Assembly: GCA_002105175.1 (NCBI GenBank)
Contig: MCGE01000008.1
Coordinates: 1,364,001-1,428,000, forward strand
Length of the DNA stretch: 64,000 bases
Origin: Absidia repens
Lineage: Eukaryota; Mucoromycota; Mucoromycetes; Mucorales; Cunninghamellaceae
Reading direction: 5' to 3'
Within the stretch, counting starts at the first letter, position 1. Each line of letters opens with the position of its first letter. Shown piece by piece: positions 41,241-53,300 of this stretch. Made by a program: the position numbers and the translations under genes. The notes below the pieces were generated by a model, which saw nothing but the letters and a program-made list of their open reading frames with translations, did no database searches and was not told the origin of the DNA.

Positions 41241-42546
41241 TTACCTAGTTCCAGTGGATGATTGGTGTTGTGGTCTAACTGAAGGAATATGTCCTTCATC
41301 ATGCACCTTGAGTTGAGAGGCCGTTTTCTTGGAGAGGTTTTCATCGTATTGGGCAAAAATATTTCTAGGTTCAGGAACCACCCGGCGACTCGTAGGAGAA
41401 GACACAGGAGGGGTGGATGGAGACACGAGGCCACTATCATCATCACTGGAAGCTGAAGCAGTTGTTGTGGAAGGCCGAAGACCCTCATCGTGGGCCAGCG
41501 AGAAGGATGAGCCGAGCTTATTGGGATTGTGGGCCACCAGGGGTTTGGTTTCAGGAGGGACATAAGAAAAGATATTTCGACCAGCTGCATTTTCGGCAGG
41601 TTTGCGCACAGCGTGGCGTACTTGATCGTCAGGGTGAACAGGTCCAAAGACTCTTCCAGGCACTATAATTAAAATAAAATGTTGTTTAGGAAATGGTAGT
41701 AGTTTAAATGGTAGACCGTTCTTATCATTTACCAAAAGCATTAGTACCAGGACTTGACTAACAACACACGCAAAAAGAAACCAAAAAAAGGATGAGTTTC
41801 AGGTATGATAAAACAATAATGTTTATATTTTTTTTTCTTCAAAAAAGTAAATACCTTGACAGGCACTTCAACAGAAGTAGGACCTGTGGTGTTCGAATTA
41901 CTAGGAGGATTTCGCAATGCCACTACTTGTTCAGCACCAATCACTGGCCATTTGTTTCGTTCGGAAATGACACCAAGTTGTTTCAATACCGAGGCTTGAT
42001 CCCAATAAATACGAATACTTGAAATCAAGTCGTCTTCAAATGTTGCCGAGACAACCTAAATAAAATACATAATTCAATAATTTGCGATTATGTTTCCTAT
42101 CCCCCCCCACAAAAAAAAATAAGACACAGAAGAGGCTCAAAGGGCTTACCACGGGAATTTTGATGGTAGCATTCAACTATCGGCAGAGAATAGAATGAAA
42201 GAAAACGATTCGTTAGTCTATTTCAGCTTGTTACTGCCTGTCTCTCCCTTTTTGTAACGCGACTTACATAGTGATGTTCGTCAAGGTTTGGCAACATCCA
42301 AGTACATTCCCCACGTTGAAAGGTAACGATCCATTCGGCTTCTTCAATGATCTTGTTGGAAGTGGATACCTTATGGTGGACTTGATCAGCAATAGTTGTG
42401 CTTGATTTTTGAGACAGATAAAACTTTCGAATAGCAGCGCTAGTGGTGATAGTGGTACCGCTGGTGATATAGACGACCGAGGCGTTTTCCTGATATAAGG
42501 CCATGGTGGAGGGCTTGAGTTTATATTGAGACCACGTTTCTTCCAT
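41241..42546 (-). CDS. NTF2-like domain protein of unknown function
   Basis: Five exons (42546-42268, 42176-42150, 42055-41855, 41757-41733, 41662-41241) give 317 aa; exons of 27 and 25 nt are notably small. The first ~160 residues look like a SnoaL/NTF2-like cone: an N-terminal helix with YQENASVVYITSGTTI, a strand region (EEAEWIVTFQRGECTWMLPN), then VVSATFEDDLISSIRIYWDQ and ASVLKQLG, the motif found in fungal NTF2-like proteins with a short peptide tail. The tail holds repeated short motifs: GRVFGPVHP, GRNIFSYVPPE and PRNIFAQYDEN, separated by Ser/Thr/Pro-rich sequence, which may be docking peptides. No catalytic residues can be assigned. I recognise the fold type but not a function. Confidence 0.8.
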
Positions 42547-43060
42547 GATAATGTTGTAGTTGTAGTTGATGCTGTTGAAATTAGTAAAGAAAAATAAAAA
42601 AGAAAAAGAAAAATAAAAAAGAGGGGAAAGAAAATAAATATATAAAAAGGGAGACAAAAGAAATTAACAGTAAATGAATGGGCCAATGATCGACCTGGAT
42701 TTAAAAAAAGGGGAGTCTGAGTGTAACCTAACGCCACGCTTAAAAAATAAAATAAAATAGGGTATGTGATACCTTATTATCCTACAGGCAAGACACACAA
42801 ATTCAAGTCAATGTAAAAAGGAGTTGGTTTTTAATATTATTTCTTTTTTTTTTTATTAGGATGAGAGGGGGGGGGGACTTGATTTGATAAAAGAGGACTA
42901 CAAACTAGATATACGTTATATATAACAACAAAAATAATACTACACCAAAATGATAAAACTAAATAAAAATCACTATGAAATAACTAATACTAATACTAAT
43001 TCCAGAGTTCCACTACACTATTGCTTTTGCCAGATGATATCATGTCGTCATTCAATTCCT

Positions 43061-44198
43061 TTATTTTTTTGATTGGGATGTGGCGGTTGAAGAGGTATGA
43101 CGATGTTGACGCTGTGTTCGCTTTGTGGGTTTTTCGGATGCATTTAAATCATGTAAGGAGGCCTGTCTTCGAAGACCATTGGAGGATGCTAATATACAAA
43201 CAAATAAATCAAAAATGAGTCTATTGTGCTTATATTTGTTTACTTTTCTTGCTCTTTGTTTGCTATTTGTTGTTTTTTTGTTCTAGTGCATTACCTGGAG
43301 GAGGAGACGCCACACCCAATTCCCTTTGAGCAGTAATACGACGTACAGTAGGTGAGGGTTTAGTTGTGGATGTTGAAGTGTTTGTTGATGTTGATCTGGA
43401 CACGGGACGAGCACTAACAATATCGTGTAAATTATTGGAAAGAGATCGAACGTGACCACCACCAGGTCCACGACCAATAATAGCACGTTGTTGTTGAGCT
43501 GGAGATAAGATAGGCCGGCCATTGGTTAAAGCAGGAGAAGATGTTTTTCGAGGCCGAACACGTAAACCTTCAGATGATTGTGATACCATGGGAGGACGAA
43601 TAGCCAAAAGAGGAGATGAAGGTGGGGAAGAAGAAACAGAAGTAGTCAGTCCATGTTGGTATAAAGAAGAAGAATATTGATAGTGTTGTGATTGTTTGGT
43701 ATTGGCGGTAGTTGCAGATTGAGATCGTTGAAGCACAGGCTGCTGTTGATGATGATAGGATGCTGGTTGCTGATAAGACATGCCGACAGAAAGATCATCC
43801 GTAGAGGTGAGTGAGCCATCATCCAATACATCGTCTTCCTCTGTTATAGTATTAGCATCACATATGGTTTGTTCGTCCGAATGCTGAAGACACGCCATTT
43901 CTTGATCAACTTGAAGCGCGCGAGCCACGTTATCCACAACCAATAAACCAAAAAGAAGTCCCCACCGTATCGGTACGTGAACAACCGTTGTGATCCCTTT
44001 TTTCTGTGCTTTGAGTTTACTAATGACTTGAATCATGGAAGCTTGGACCTGTAGCAAGACAATGGTGGTCACCGAAGGAGCATTGATAGGCGCGTTTCCG
44101 TCTTGATCGCCTTTGTAGTGATGTGAATGTTGTTTCTGTTGACTTGTTGGTGGTGAGGAATTACAAAATATATCTTTTTTCGCCTGGTCATATAACAT
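43061..44198 (-). CDS. serine-rich hypothetical protein
   Basis: Two exons (44198-43295 and 43188-43061) give 343 aa; the junction is phase 1 and in frame. The N-terminal third has one ordered-looking block (ITTVVHVPIRWGLLFGLLVV, followed by DNVARALQVDQEMAC), possibly an amphipathic helix or weak membrane-associated segment. The rest is Ser/Thr/Gln-rich with many SP sites (SSSPPSSP, RKTSSPAL, RPILSPAQ), typical of a phosphorylated disordered regulator. The C-terminal exon encodes SNGLRRQASLHDLNASEKP, a possible kinase or 14-3-3 site (RRQAS), then a basic tail. I do not recognise a family. The start is the first ATG in the frame. Confidence 0.65.
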
Positions 44199-45177
44199 AG
44201 TAAAGGGTATTTTTTTATAGTTGAGAGAAAAACTAGTGGAAAAAAAGAGAAGAAAAGAAAAAATGATGGTCAAAGAGAGTTTTCTTTTAGGCGGCGGAGA
44301 CTAGAAAAAGAGGGGATCAACAACTCCTTTTTTCTTCATATTTTCAGCTGATAACGCTTGTAGGTGTGACAAATCGTACATGAGTGAAAAAAAAAAAAAA
44401 AGGAAATATAAAAGGACTGGGTCACTATCCGCTTTCATATGCAAGAGTCATGTCTATTATAAAATAAAAAACAACAGGAAAACAATTATATATAGTTAAA
44501 ATCACCCCACTCCGTTTTCCTTCACAACCCTTTTATCCACCACTACACTTCGAGGCTTGAAAACCCAAGCATAAATTTGCTTCTACTCGTCAATAGATTT
44601 TCTTAAAATAAATCATCATATAAAATAAAAAAAAAGAACGAAAAGAATGGTCTGTGCAATGTCACCTTTTGTATTACTTTTTAATTGAATGATCCGAGTA
44701 TGCTCCGAGATGTATGTGTGTGTGAGAGCCTTCCACAAAAAAAAAAAAAAAAAAAAAACCATGTAATACACACACCCTATCTTCTCCGCCATCTTCTGCC
44801 CGCCCACCCCACTCCAATTCAAAATTACCTTGTTTACTTTTTCTTTTATTTGGATTTTTTTTTTTTTTTTTGCGCCAAAATAACACCCAATACAGTAAAC
44901 TACAATCAAAAAGACGTTCCCACACATTTTTCAAATGGCTTGCTTGCTTTGCAGCTATGTTTATTAAAATTATACATCATGATAATAAAGAAGAAAAAAA
45001 AAAGATTTGGTCCTGCCAATATCATACACATATAAAAAAAAGTACTAAACTACAGTATAATAAAATGGGGGGGAGGAGGAAAGAGAGATGATATGAGAAA
45101 GGGGGGGAGATACTATATTTACACTAAAACTAATGGAGACTAACTATAAAACACCAACTATGACTCGGGGTGGGAGA
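44199..45177. other. intergenic between two minus-strand genes
   Basis: Forkhead-gene 3' end on the right and promoter of the serine-rich gene on the left. Homopolymer A and T runs near 44738-44757 and 44857-44870. No gene recognised. Confidence 0.5.
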
Positions 45178-46724
45178 TCATACAGGCCAGCTCGTCATTA
45201 AGAGTTGATCATCAAGCATATAATCATGACAAAGGAATCCATTTGCGGAAGTTGGTGTTGGGGCAAGTGGGGGCGCAAGAGGTTGATGTCCAAGTGGTGA
45301 AGGAGATTCAAGCATCGAGAAAGTAGGGTCTGTATTTGTTGAAGCAAGCAAGTGTTGATATGACATATCCATGCAAGAGGGTGAGGCAGAAGTCAAGTTC
45401 ATTGCAGCAACAGCAGCGGTGGCGGCGGCGGTGGTGGGAAAAAGAGGATCCCATTCGAAGAGTGGTGGTGTGACAGTATCCATTGTCGTAGCAGTAGAAT
45501 CGGCCCAGTTTGATAAATCATCCGTTGTGGTGCTAAATGATGATGTCGATGATGATGTTGTTGTTGATAAGAGGTTTTGAAATGTGTAATCCATCCTGGC
45601 AGCATCATTGTTGTACAAATGATCATCATAAAGACATGGCGTTGATTTGGCCTTTTTGAGTTGCGACCGGTAATTGTTGATATTGTTGTTGTAATTAGAA
45701 AATTTTTTCGGGTACGCGTGACCAAAATCCACGCCACTATCGCAATCAGATTCATGTCCGTCTTCCGCAGCCAGATTGGAGGAAGAACGTCGTTGTCGTT
45801 GACTCAGTTCAGGCATAGATCGTTTTCGATTTGTTGATCTGTTGTTTGGTGTTGTTGATGAAGAGGATGGTGTAGATAGTGATAGGGAAGGTGCAGGTGC
45901 AGATGCAGATGATGCAGGTGGTGTAGGTGTCATTCGAAAGGTGGTGAATAAATGCGAGTTATTGGTATGGCGACTGGCCGAACTGGTATATGTTGATGAG
46001 TCATGATCACTTGTAACATCCAAACGATGAGATGATCGACGGTGCTGCAACGTTCTCGGTAAGTTCACTGGCTGCTTCCGGATGGGTCCACGTCGTTTGA
46101 TCAGATTGTCGATAAAAACAAGCTCCTGTCCAGCGCGAATAGTCCAAAAACTGCCTTTTCCGGAATTTGCTTTTGATGACCGCTGAATACGTACAAAAGC
46201 CTTGTTCAATGATAAGTTGTGTCGAATAGAGTTCTAATCCATTAAATATAGAAGTCAATAACTATGAAACGTAGTGTATATTATCTTGCTTTGCTTGTTA
46301 CCTGCCATCCATGTTCAGTCATAGAATAAAAGGGATAATGTTGAGTGATCCATTGATAGATGTCGCTAAGTGTCAATTTCCGGTGGTCACTGGAGAGAAT
46401 GGCATGACCGATCAACGTTGCATAAGAATAAGGCGGTTTATCATTCGCGTCCAGAGGCTGCCAACTAGGTACAATATGTAACGCTCCAGAGGGTACCGTT
46501 CTTGCTGTTGTATCACAGTGTTCCTTTTGTTGCTGTGGTTGTTGTCTATAAATGTTTGACGTGTTGATGCCTTCAGGAGTAGATTCCACTTTACCAAGTT
46601 GAGGTAGAGATTCATTGGTTTTTTTAGTTGATGCATCTGGTCCTTCCACTACGAAGGTGAATGTCGGTATTCTCCCAGTAGTATAAAACTTTGTCTGATC
46701 AATACCATTACCGAGGTGAGTCAT
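45178..46724 (-). CDS. forkhead (FOX) transcription factor
   Basis: Two exons (46724-46302, 46233-45178) give 492 aa. The forkhead DNA-binding domain spans about residues 93-185: DKPPYSYATLIGHAILSS, KLTLSDIYQWITQHYPFYSM, then after the intron NSIRHNLSLNKAFVRIQRS (recognition helix) and GKGSFWTIR in wing 1. The intron falls just before the recognition helix. A basic stretch, IKRRGPIRKQP, follows in wing 2. The C-terminal 300 residues are Ser/Thr/Pro-rich with acidic patches, consistent with a regulated activation region. It lacks the FHA domain of Fkh1/Fkh2 and Fhl1, so it is closer in layout to Hcm1/Sep1-type fungal forkheads. Targets unknown. Confidence 0.93.
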
Positions 46725-49153
46725 GGTCAGTATAAAAAATGAGAAAATAAAGTAGAGTAAAATAAAAGAAAAATTAAAGAAAGAGCGAGAAAGAAATGAG
46801 AAAACATCGATGATGGTAATATTTATAGAAATTCAAAAGCCCGCCCAGAGAACCGTGTGTGTTCCACCAACTTGATGGTTTTTTTAACTTTGCACAAAAA
46901 TGCGATGGAAATGCGTGACAAACAACATACTTGTCGTCGTAAATTCTCAATTAATAGCATGAACAAGGATTGACTGAAATATAACCTATCAGTGTTTACG
47001 GTGTACAACATCAATCAAATAAACGTCACTTGATGAGGCGATCTACCTGTTTATTTTAATTTTTCAAGAAAATAAAAAAATTAAGGCTGTAATGTACATC
47101 CTCCTCCTGCCTTTATTTCAAAAACAGGATAGTGTTTTTGTTACTATTGAACTAAAAAAGAGCAAAGGTAAACGAAATGAATGATGATGGTTTCGCATGG
47201 ACTGCAATGTTGAAAAACGCATGGACGCAAAGCGCTTTTGCTAAAAATTGTTTAATCTCCGCGCGCATAACTTGATTGATAAAGAGTGGAAACTCACTTT
47301 TTTTTTCCCTTGTACCACAACCCGTACGCAAGTACTATCATAATGATAATAATACTACCGTGAAGTTGTTTATACAGCATAGTGGCATCACCAATAGGAT
47401 ATGATATGACTTTGACCAAGCGTTACTATACATAATACATTGATTTGACCTTTTTTTTTTAAAAAAAGGAATCAGTAGATATACTGTTAACGTCTCCACA
47501 ATTTTGTTCTTTTTTTTATTTTTCAGGCAAGGAAGGTACCGATATTTTGAGTGCACTAAACCATGATTCAAAGTTTTGCACGCTCGTAGTCATGCTCGGC
47601 GAACCTTCTTCTTGGCTTTGTTGGATCCTCGATCAAACCTTTTTTTCAATCGTCGCAAACTCCGCACCAGCCAACTTTGTTTTATTCGTCATGCACTACC
47701 ATTTTGATCCGATGTGGGACGAATTGATATTTTTACAGGTTGAAATCCATTTCTCTGGTATTAAATGGGTGGGGGGATGGATTCTTCGGAAGGACATTTC
47801 CCGTAGACCTTGTACATACGGTAGAAACAGAGTGAGCGACAAAATCTAAGTGATGGGATATTCATATTATAAAATCCAGTTATCTCATTCTTCGGGGATA
47901 TGTAAAAAGCAAACTCAAAAACGATGTATCATGCATTTTTGGGATTATCATAGGGGTTTGTGCGTAAGAAAAAAAAATTGGGGAGGGGCAGGGGAGATTG
48001 TTGTTCAAATTGTCACTGTTTCAGTCAGTAAGTCGCAGACCAATGACATAAACCGGTGCGAGACCATGAAGGTCACGTTCAATACTCTGCAAGTCTAGTC
48101 CGTATGTGTCTGGCTGACGAGCTAGAGCCGAAAAATGGGAAATTTCCAGACACTTTTTGAGTTATTTAGTAACTGTTGTTGTAATAAACACACAATGTTT
48201 CGCAGTGAAATGGCCCGCAATGATATTTAGGGTGACTTCTGTTGTGAAAAAACGTTTACAAGTTCTAGGGGGAACTGAATGAAAGAGAAACAAGTAAGAA
48301 TACACTAAATAAGCGCTAAAAGCAACAGTAATTTTTACACAATATGTCCTACCAAAATATTAACATCCATGGTGCAGCTTAGAAGAGAAACGTAAAGAAA
48401 ATCTTAATTGCGCAACCAATTTCAAAACATTCCCACACTTGACAAAAAAAAATAAAAGATCTACTGGGTGTCAGGGGTCGGGAAGTAGTCATGCACTGTG
48501 AACTAGAGAGTAAGTATGCGATAAGATATCCACAAAGCAGCTACAATACTGATATATTTATTCTTCTATGGGTCAAAGGACGGCTAAAAATTGAATTCTT
48601 TATTGAAGAGTATTGGCGGATACTAAAACTAAAGACGAAGGGTTCATTGTAACAAGGGATGTAATGGAGGAAGGATGATGGAGACAATTGTGAGATTTGA
48701 AGAGCAGTCAACATTGATCAAAAGTAACAATTGTAAAATGGGAGTCAATATAATGTACATGGAATTAGAAAGACTAAATGAAAATATATCTGTTCCTGCA
48801 ACACAATAATGTCAACGCTAATCAAGAAGGGGCGATAGCGAAAAAGGGATCTATTGCATAAGACATGAGAGAGACTAATGGGACATTTTTTATTCAATCA
48901 AGTAAAAAGAATACATATTTTTATTCAGGTGTATAAACAAACTATAGATAAACTAATACGACTCTAAACTAATGAAGACTCCAAAAAGCCAACTAATGGC
49001 TTATTCTAAATCCTGAATCCAAAATGAAAGGGCTTCCCCATGCATCTTGTAATCCCTGAGCTGAAAACCTTTCTAAACTAATCCTGGCACCAATCTAAAT
49101 CCGTCAAAATTACATAAAGGTCACAATGGGTGAAAAATAAAAATAAAAAAAAT

Positions 49154-49171
49154 AAAAAAAAAGAGCGTAAA
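49154..49171. repeat. target-site duplication, left copy
   Basis: AAAAAAAAAGAGCGTAAA, repeated exactly at 49452-49469 on the far side of the insertion. The informative half is GAGCGTAAA; the A run alone would not be convincing. Confidence 0.8.
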
Positions 49172-49394
49172 TTTTTTTTTTTTTTTAGGGCAAGCTCTGG
49201 TAGGAGTGCTGGCTTTATTTAACGTCCTGCCGCCTAGATATATAAAGGGAAATAGGAGGACGGTTTTTTGCACGGAAGAGGGTTGCGGGGGAGGGGGACG
49301 GGAAAAGGGAAGTGAGAGGAGGGGTGGAGCTGGTAGGGTTCGAACCTACGTCCGGTTGGACACCAGCTGCTTCTCATCCATTACAGCCAGCCCC

Positions 49395-49395
<1 letters not shown>
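49172..49395 (-). mobile_element. tRNA-derived SINE inserted in repeat copy F
   Basis: Read on the minus strand, the element starts with GGGGGCTGGCTGTAATGG (49395), a tRNA-like head with a perfect RNA polymerase III B box (GGTTCGAACCC). An unrelated body follows, and a 15-nt poly-A tail (plus-strand T run 49172-49186) ends it. An exact 18-bp direct repeat flanks it, separated on the 5' side by an A/T run of about 56 nt that probably grew at the target site. Paralogous copies D and E lack the insertion at the same place, which serves as an empty-site comparison. The length is about 224 bp. It is non-autonomous and would need a LINE reverse transcriptase elsewhere. Confidence 0.8.
49325..49394 (-). 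other. tRNA-like head of the SINE (not a standard tRNA gene)
   Basis: Seven-base-pair acceptor stem (GGGGCTG with CAGCTCC, one G-U), perfect T stem GTAGG/CCTAC around the canonical loop TTCGAAC, and discriminator A. The A box is about 10 of 12 to consensus. The anticodon arm is imperfect: CTGG-TGTCCAA-CCGG has only four pairs, lacks U33, and leaves almost no variable loop. It is 70 nt long. This is what a decayed tRNA-derived promoter looks like; tRNA identity cannot be assigned. Confidence 0.7.
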
Positions 49396-49451
<56 letters not shown>

Positions 49452-49464
<13 letters not shown>

Positions 49465-49469
49465 GTAAA
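49452..49469. repeat. target-site duplication, right copy
   Basis: Exact repeat of 49154-49171, at the end of a 65-nt A run (49396-49460), followed by GAGCGTAAA. Confidence 0.78.
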
Positions 49470-50390
49470 AATAAAATAGGAGAGAATAAATATTCACGTG
49501 GGCGGGATTTGAATGTTTTTGGATTTGGGTTGCGATTATTTTTTGGTGGATAGAGGAAAGAAACCTCCCCTTTTGTTGAACGGTTATGCATACCCACACA
49601 GTACCGTATATGTGCGTGCGGTAGAAAAAATCCAAGAAGATGTATTTTTGAATTTGCAAGAAAAAAGGTGCTCAGTGCTCCGTCTATTGTTAATATACAT
49701 TAGGCTCAGATAATAGGGATGGATGATATCTCTTGAGTAGTTTAAAAAAACGTCTGTGATGGACGCATGAAAAGTAAAAAAAAAATACAACGAAGTACAT
49801 GGTATTAGAAGGTGGCATATTTAGTTCACCAGCATAAATATCTCTGTTCTTTTTTGGTAAATGTCCTGGTATTGCCATTCCTCAACATCACTACCCTAAG
49901 ATAAAACCGACCAACTTCACCAATGCTCAAGACTTTTTTTCAGTCCACAATAACAATAGACATCCCAGCCATTTATGTATCTTTTGTTCCTTTTTGCCTT
50001 TACTATCATGGTACGAGGTTAAACGTATTATTGTAAAGTCAAATAAATATAGTATCCTTATGATAGCATTTTCCGTGAGCCTCCTCTTTTTGCTTTTACG
50101 TCTGTGCTGAACTGCATGAGAGTCACATTTATCATAATCAATCACTAACTACCATACAATCTTCAGAGTAGCAAACATACACATTGTGGAGGTTGTTTTT
50201 TTTTTTTAAAAAAAAAGAAGCCCCTGAGGAGCGTGAAAGAAGTTTATTGAGAGACAAAAAAAAAGTATATATATAACATGGACAAGGATGAAGGAAGTGG
50301 GGAGGGTAATAAATATCTGTCAAAAATAAAAACAAAATAAACAATGACAATATACCATATATAATCAACTGTACTAATAAATATTCTAAT

Positions 50391-53300
50391 CTACAATGTC
50401 CAGCCTGGGGTAAAGTAAGTGTGTTGTTCTACTCTGGGCGTGCTTGGAACGGTGGAGGGTGTATCTTTCGGTCCTTTTAGCCAATTCGACTTGTGCCCTG
50501 CCGCATAAACGCCTTCTAAGACTTGTCCGAATGTCCCATTGTCTCTGTATTCCAAGTATTTCTTGTATAATATCAAAGCCTAGAAGAGAGACAGAATCAT
50601 TTAGTTTTTTGTCAGTATCGACTCCTTTTTCTTTTAACTTCCAAAACATAAATCATTCTTACCGTCTTAGCATCAACGATACTATCATGCCCTTCGGATT
50701 GGATTTCTTGATCTAAAAGATGCCATGCCAAAAACCTCAGTGATATTTTCCTATAAAAGAAAAGGGGAGACAAGGTCAACCATCATCGTCGTCCCATGAG
50801 TTTATTTTACCTGTGCCTATTTCGAATATGATAGATGTCAACTGTGTCGATGATTTGTTCAGGCGGTACAAGTATATCTGTGATAAATGAATAAAAAAAC
50901 ATATATAAATATATATATCATTGAGTCCCCGCAGAGAAAAGGTTGTATTTTCATCCTTGCCGCATATGATACTTACTAATGATGCGAAAATCTTTCTTGA
51001 GTCCATGGCCAATAAAAACACAACCAAGATCGACCAATAAACGTATTTTCTTGTATGCTACTTTCAAAGGTACAAGAGTCCGTTGACTTGTCATTGGATT
51101 AAGATCGTCGGCTAGTGCATAAAAAAAAAAAAAAAAGCGTAAGTATGAGTAAAAGATTCCAGCGGTCATCATCACAACCGACCAATTTATATTAATTTAT
51201 ATTTACCTTCTATTCCGCTGAATTCAGTCAAATAATCGACCACAGGTTCGCTTGTAACAATATAATCGTCAATAAATGGAACACCTTCTTTATCCCCGTC
51301 TTCACCTCGAGTGACACTAAGACGTGCTAGAGAAAGTGTACTTGGTCTGATCAATGATTTGGTGCCGTCGCTGCGTATTTCGGTTTCTTCTTGATGTAGA
51401 GCCACAAATTCAGAATCAATTGCAATCAGCGTGCCGGGAGTAGGCATTTCATCTTTTGTCAAAATTTCATAGCTTGGTTTTTCAACAGGATTTCTATGAT
51501 TCGGAAGAAAACAAAAGGCGTTGAGTATGACCATATATGTGTAATTCTCATATTATTGTGGAACTTACATGGCAATGGACATTTCTTTGAAGAATAATGA
51601 GTAGTCCACGTCACTAGGTAAGGTGCTAAGATCAAGTAAACTGTCCATATCCACCCTTGTATATTGAATCACCGCCGGTGTCTAGAAAATCATAAGAAAA
51701 GAAATAAATTGTGAGAATCAAAGTTTTGAATGGATCGATTCTTCGTCAAGAATGTTCTTACCTTCCATAGTCCTTTAAAGGATGTTGTTTCTTCTGGTCG
51801 AATCCGTTTTACCAAAAAGTCGTTAAATACGTACCATGGCGATTTGGCCTTTTCATCCTCTTCGAGCCCAGTCACTAACAGAAAAGAAATAACGGAGCAA
51901 GTTGAGTGTATTTCCAATAAAAAGTTTGACACACCTATTCTTTTTTCTTACAGCTAGTATAAGTCATTCGTTCAGTGTCAGGAACTATTTTTCATACAGA
52001 AGAATAAAAAGACGTGATCAGCATCATATTTCTCTGTTCTCCTTTGAGCTTACTTTTCACTTGTGCAACGAGATGCGCAGCTTCTTCTTCGGCTTGTGCT
52101 TGTAGAATGGTAGACTAGAAGTAGACATTTGATTATTAAACAACATTTTTCAAACACTTTGCAGTTTCCTTACCGATAATTCATAAATAGCACAAGTTTC
52201 TGGAGGTCCAATAAATTCAGGCGGTATTTCCTTTCCATGAGGTAATAGTTTGATTGTCAGATCTGGTCCATTGATATAAATACCGAATCTAAAAGCCAGG
52301 GCGGTGAGGGGAGGGAGTTAAAAAAATTGGGAATCGCTATATATAGCCAAGTACTTTTTTTTTAAGTATATTTTACCTTTCTGGTAGCCAAGAGCTAGAC
52401 GTCGGCTCTGAAGGGCTGTCGCTATCTTGAGTGGGCGAATCGGTGCGACCTTTGGGACTGCTGCTGGGACCATTTTGACGCCAGATGGCTGCTTCTTCAC
52501 TTGAATACGCACCGGAATTGATGAGTAGCACACTGGGTAGACCTTGGATGATCTTTTTCGTTGTGGTGGATTGATATTTTTGACAATTGGAGCACCATGC
52601 CTTGGTTTGGTTTTCCCGATACATACTAGTCTTCAACAAACTGGTAAATGTTCTTTTCTTTTGCTATGGTCACCATAAACCCAATATTAATACAAAATAG
52701 AGAGGTGATTAGCATATCGGTTTCAACATCCAACAAGTATATTGATAATAAAAGTCATACCTTTTTCGGGTACAATAAGTCGACCGCAAAAGGATAGGTG
52801 ATTCGAGACATTTCATTGTTGCAGCTACCACATTTGCTTTGAGTCAAGGTTTGTAGCCCGAATAGCTGCTGCATGGTTGAAGGTGTATTAGCGTTTGTAT
52901 CCTGTGTCGTCGTCGTTGCAGTTGTGGTTGATGATGATTGAGTTTCTGATGTTGTATCTGCTGTCACTGAGTCATCTACCACTGCGGATTTTTGTAATGT
53001 CTTCAGTATGACTGGATTGCTACCTGGGGTATTTGCTTCTTGGTGTAGTTGCTCCAATATAAATCGTACAAAGTTTTGAATCAGCATAGAGTATGATATG
53101 TTGCGTGTGGGTGTTTCGGGTTCAAAAAGACCAAGTGCACCAGCTATGAAAATGAAAAATAAAAACTTGCGTTAGTTACAATTTTGAGGGAGAAACCGTT
53201 TCTTATGAACACACCTTGTGGAATAGTGCTGAATGCTTTTAAAAAGTTGGTAGCTTGACAATTCTGGCCTTTGGAATCTTCAAGCATACGGAATAAAAAG

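Larger units (their letters stand above)
48400..49520 (-). repeat. dispersed repeat family, copy F (reverse), interrupted
   Basis: Reverse copy. Landmarks: AGATCTACTGGGTGTCAGGG (48466, shared with D), TTTGAAGAGCAGTCAACATT, GAAAGGGCTTCCCCATGCAT (about 49025), and TTCACGTGGGCGGGATTTGA (49493). In D and E the last two landmarks are about 160-180 bp apart; here they are about 470 bp apart because about 300 bp has been inserted (see the SINE). Confidence 0.77.
46725..50390. other. gene-free interval with repeat copy F and nested SINE
   Basis: Upstream of the forkhead gene and downstream of PAN2. A 100-codon frame at 47547-47849 has no features I can support. From about 48400 the dispersed repeat copy F runs to about 49520 and is interrupted by a SINE insertion. 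From 49530 to 50390 nothing is recognised. Confidence 0.6.

Noticed and set aside
44199..44273. N-terminal extension of the serine-rich protein
   Set aside because: The extension begins at a TTG, not an ATG, and reads like an untranslated leader.
47547..47849. Possible 100-aa gene
   Set aside because: No homology, no neighbour in frame, no leader or intron signals; lies in a repeat-bearing gene-poor stretch.
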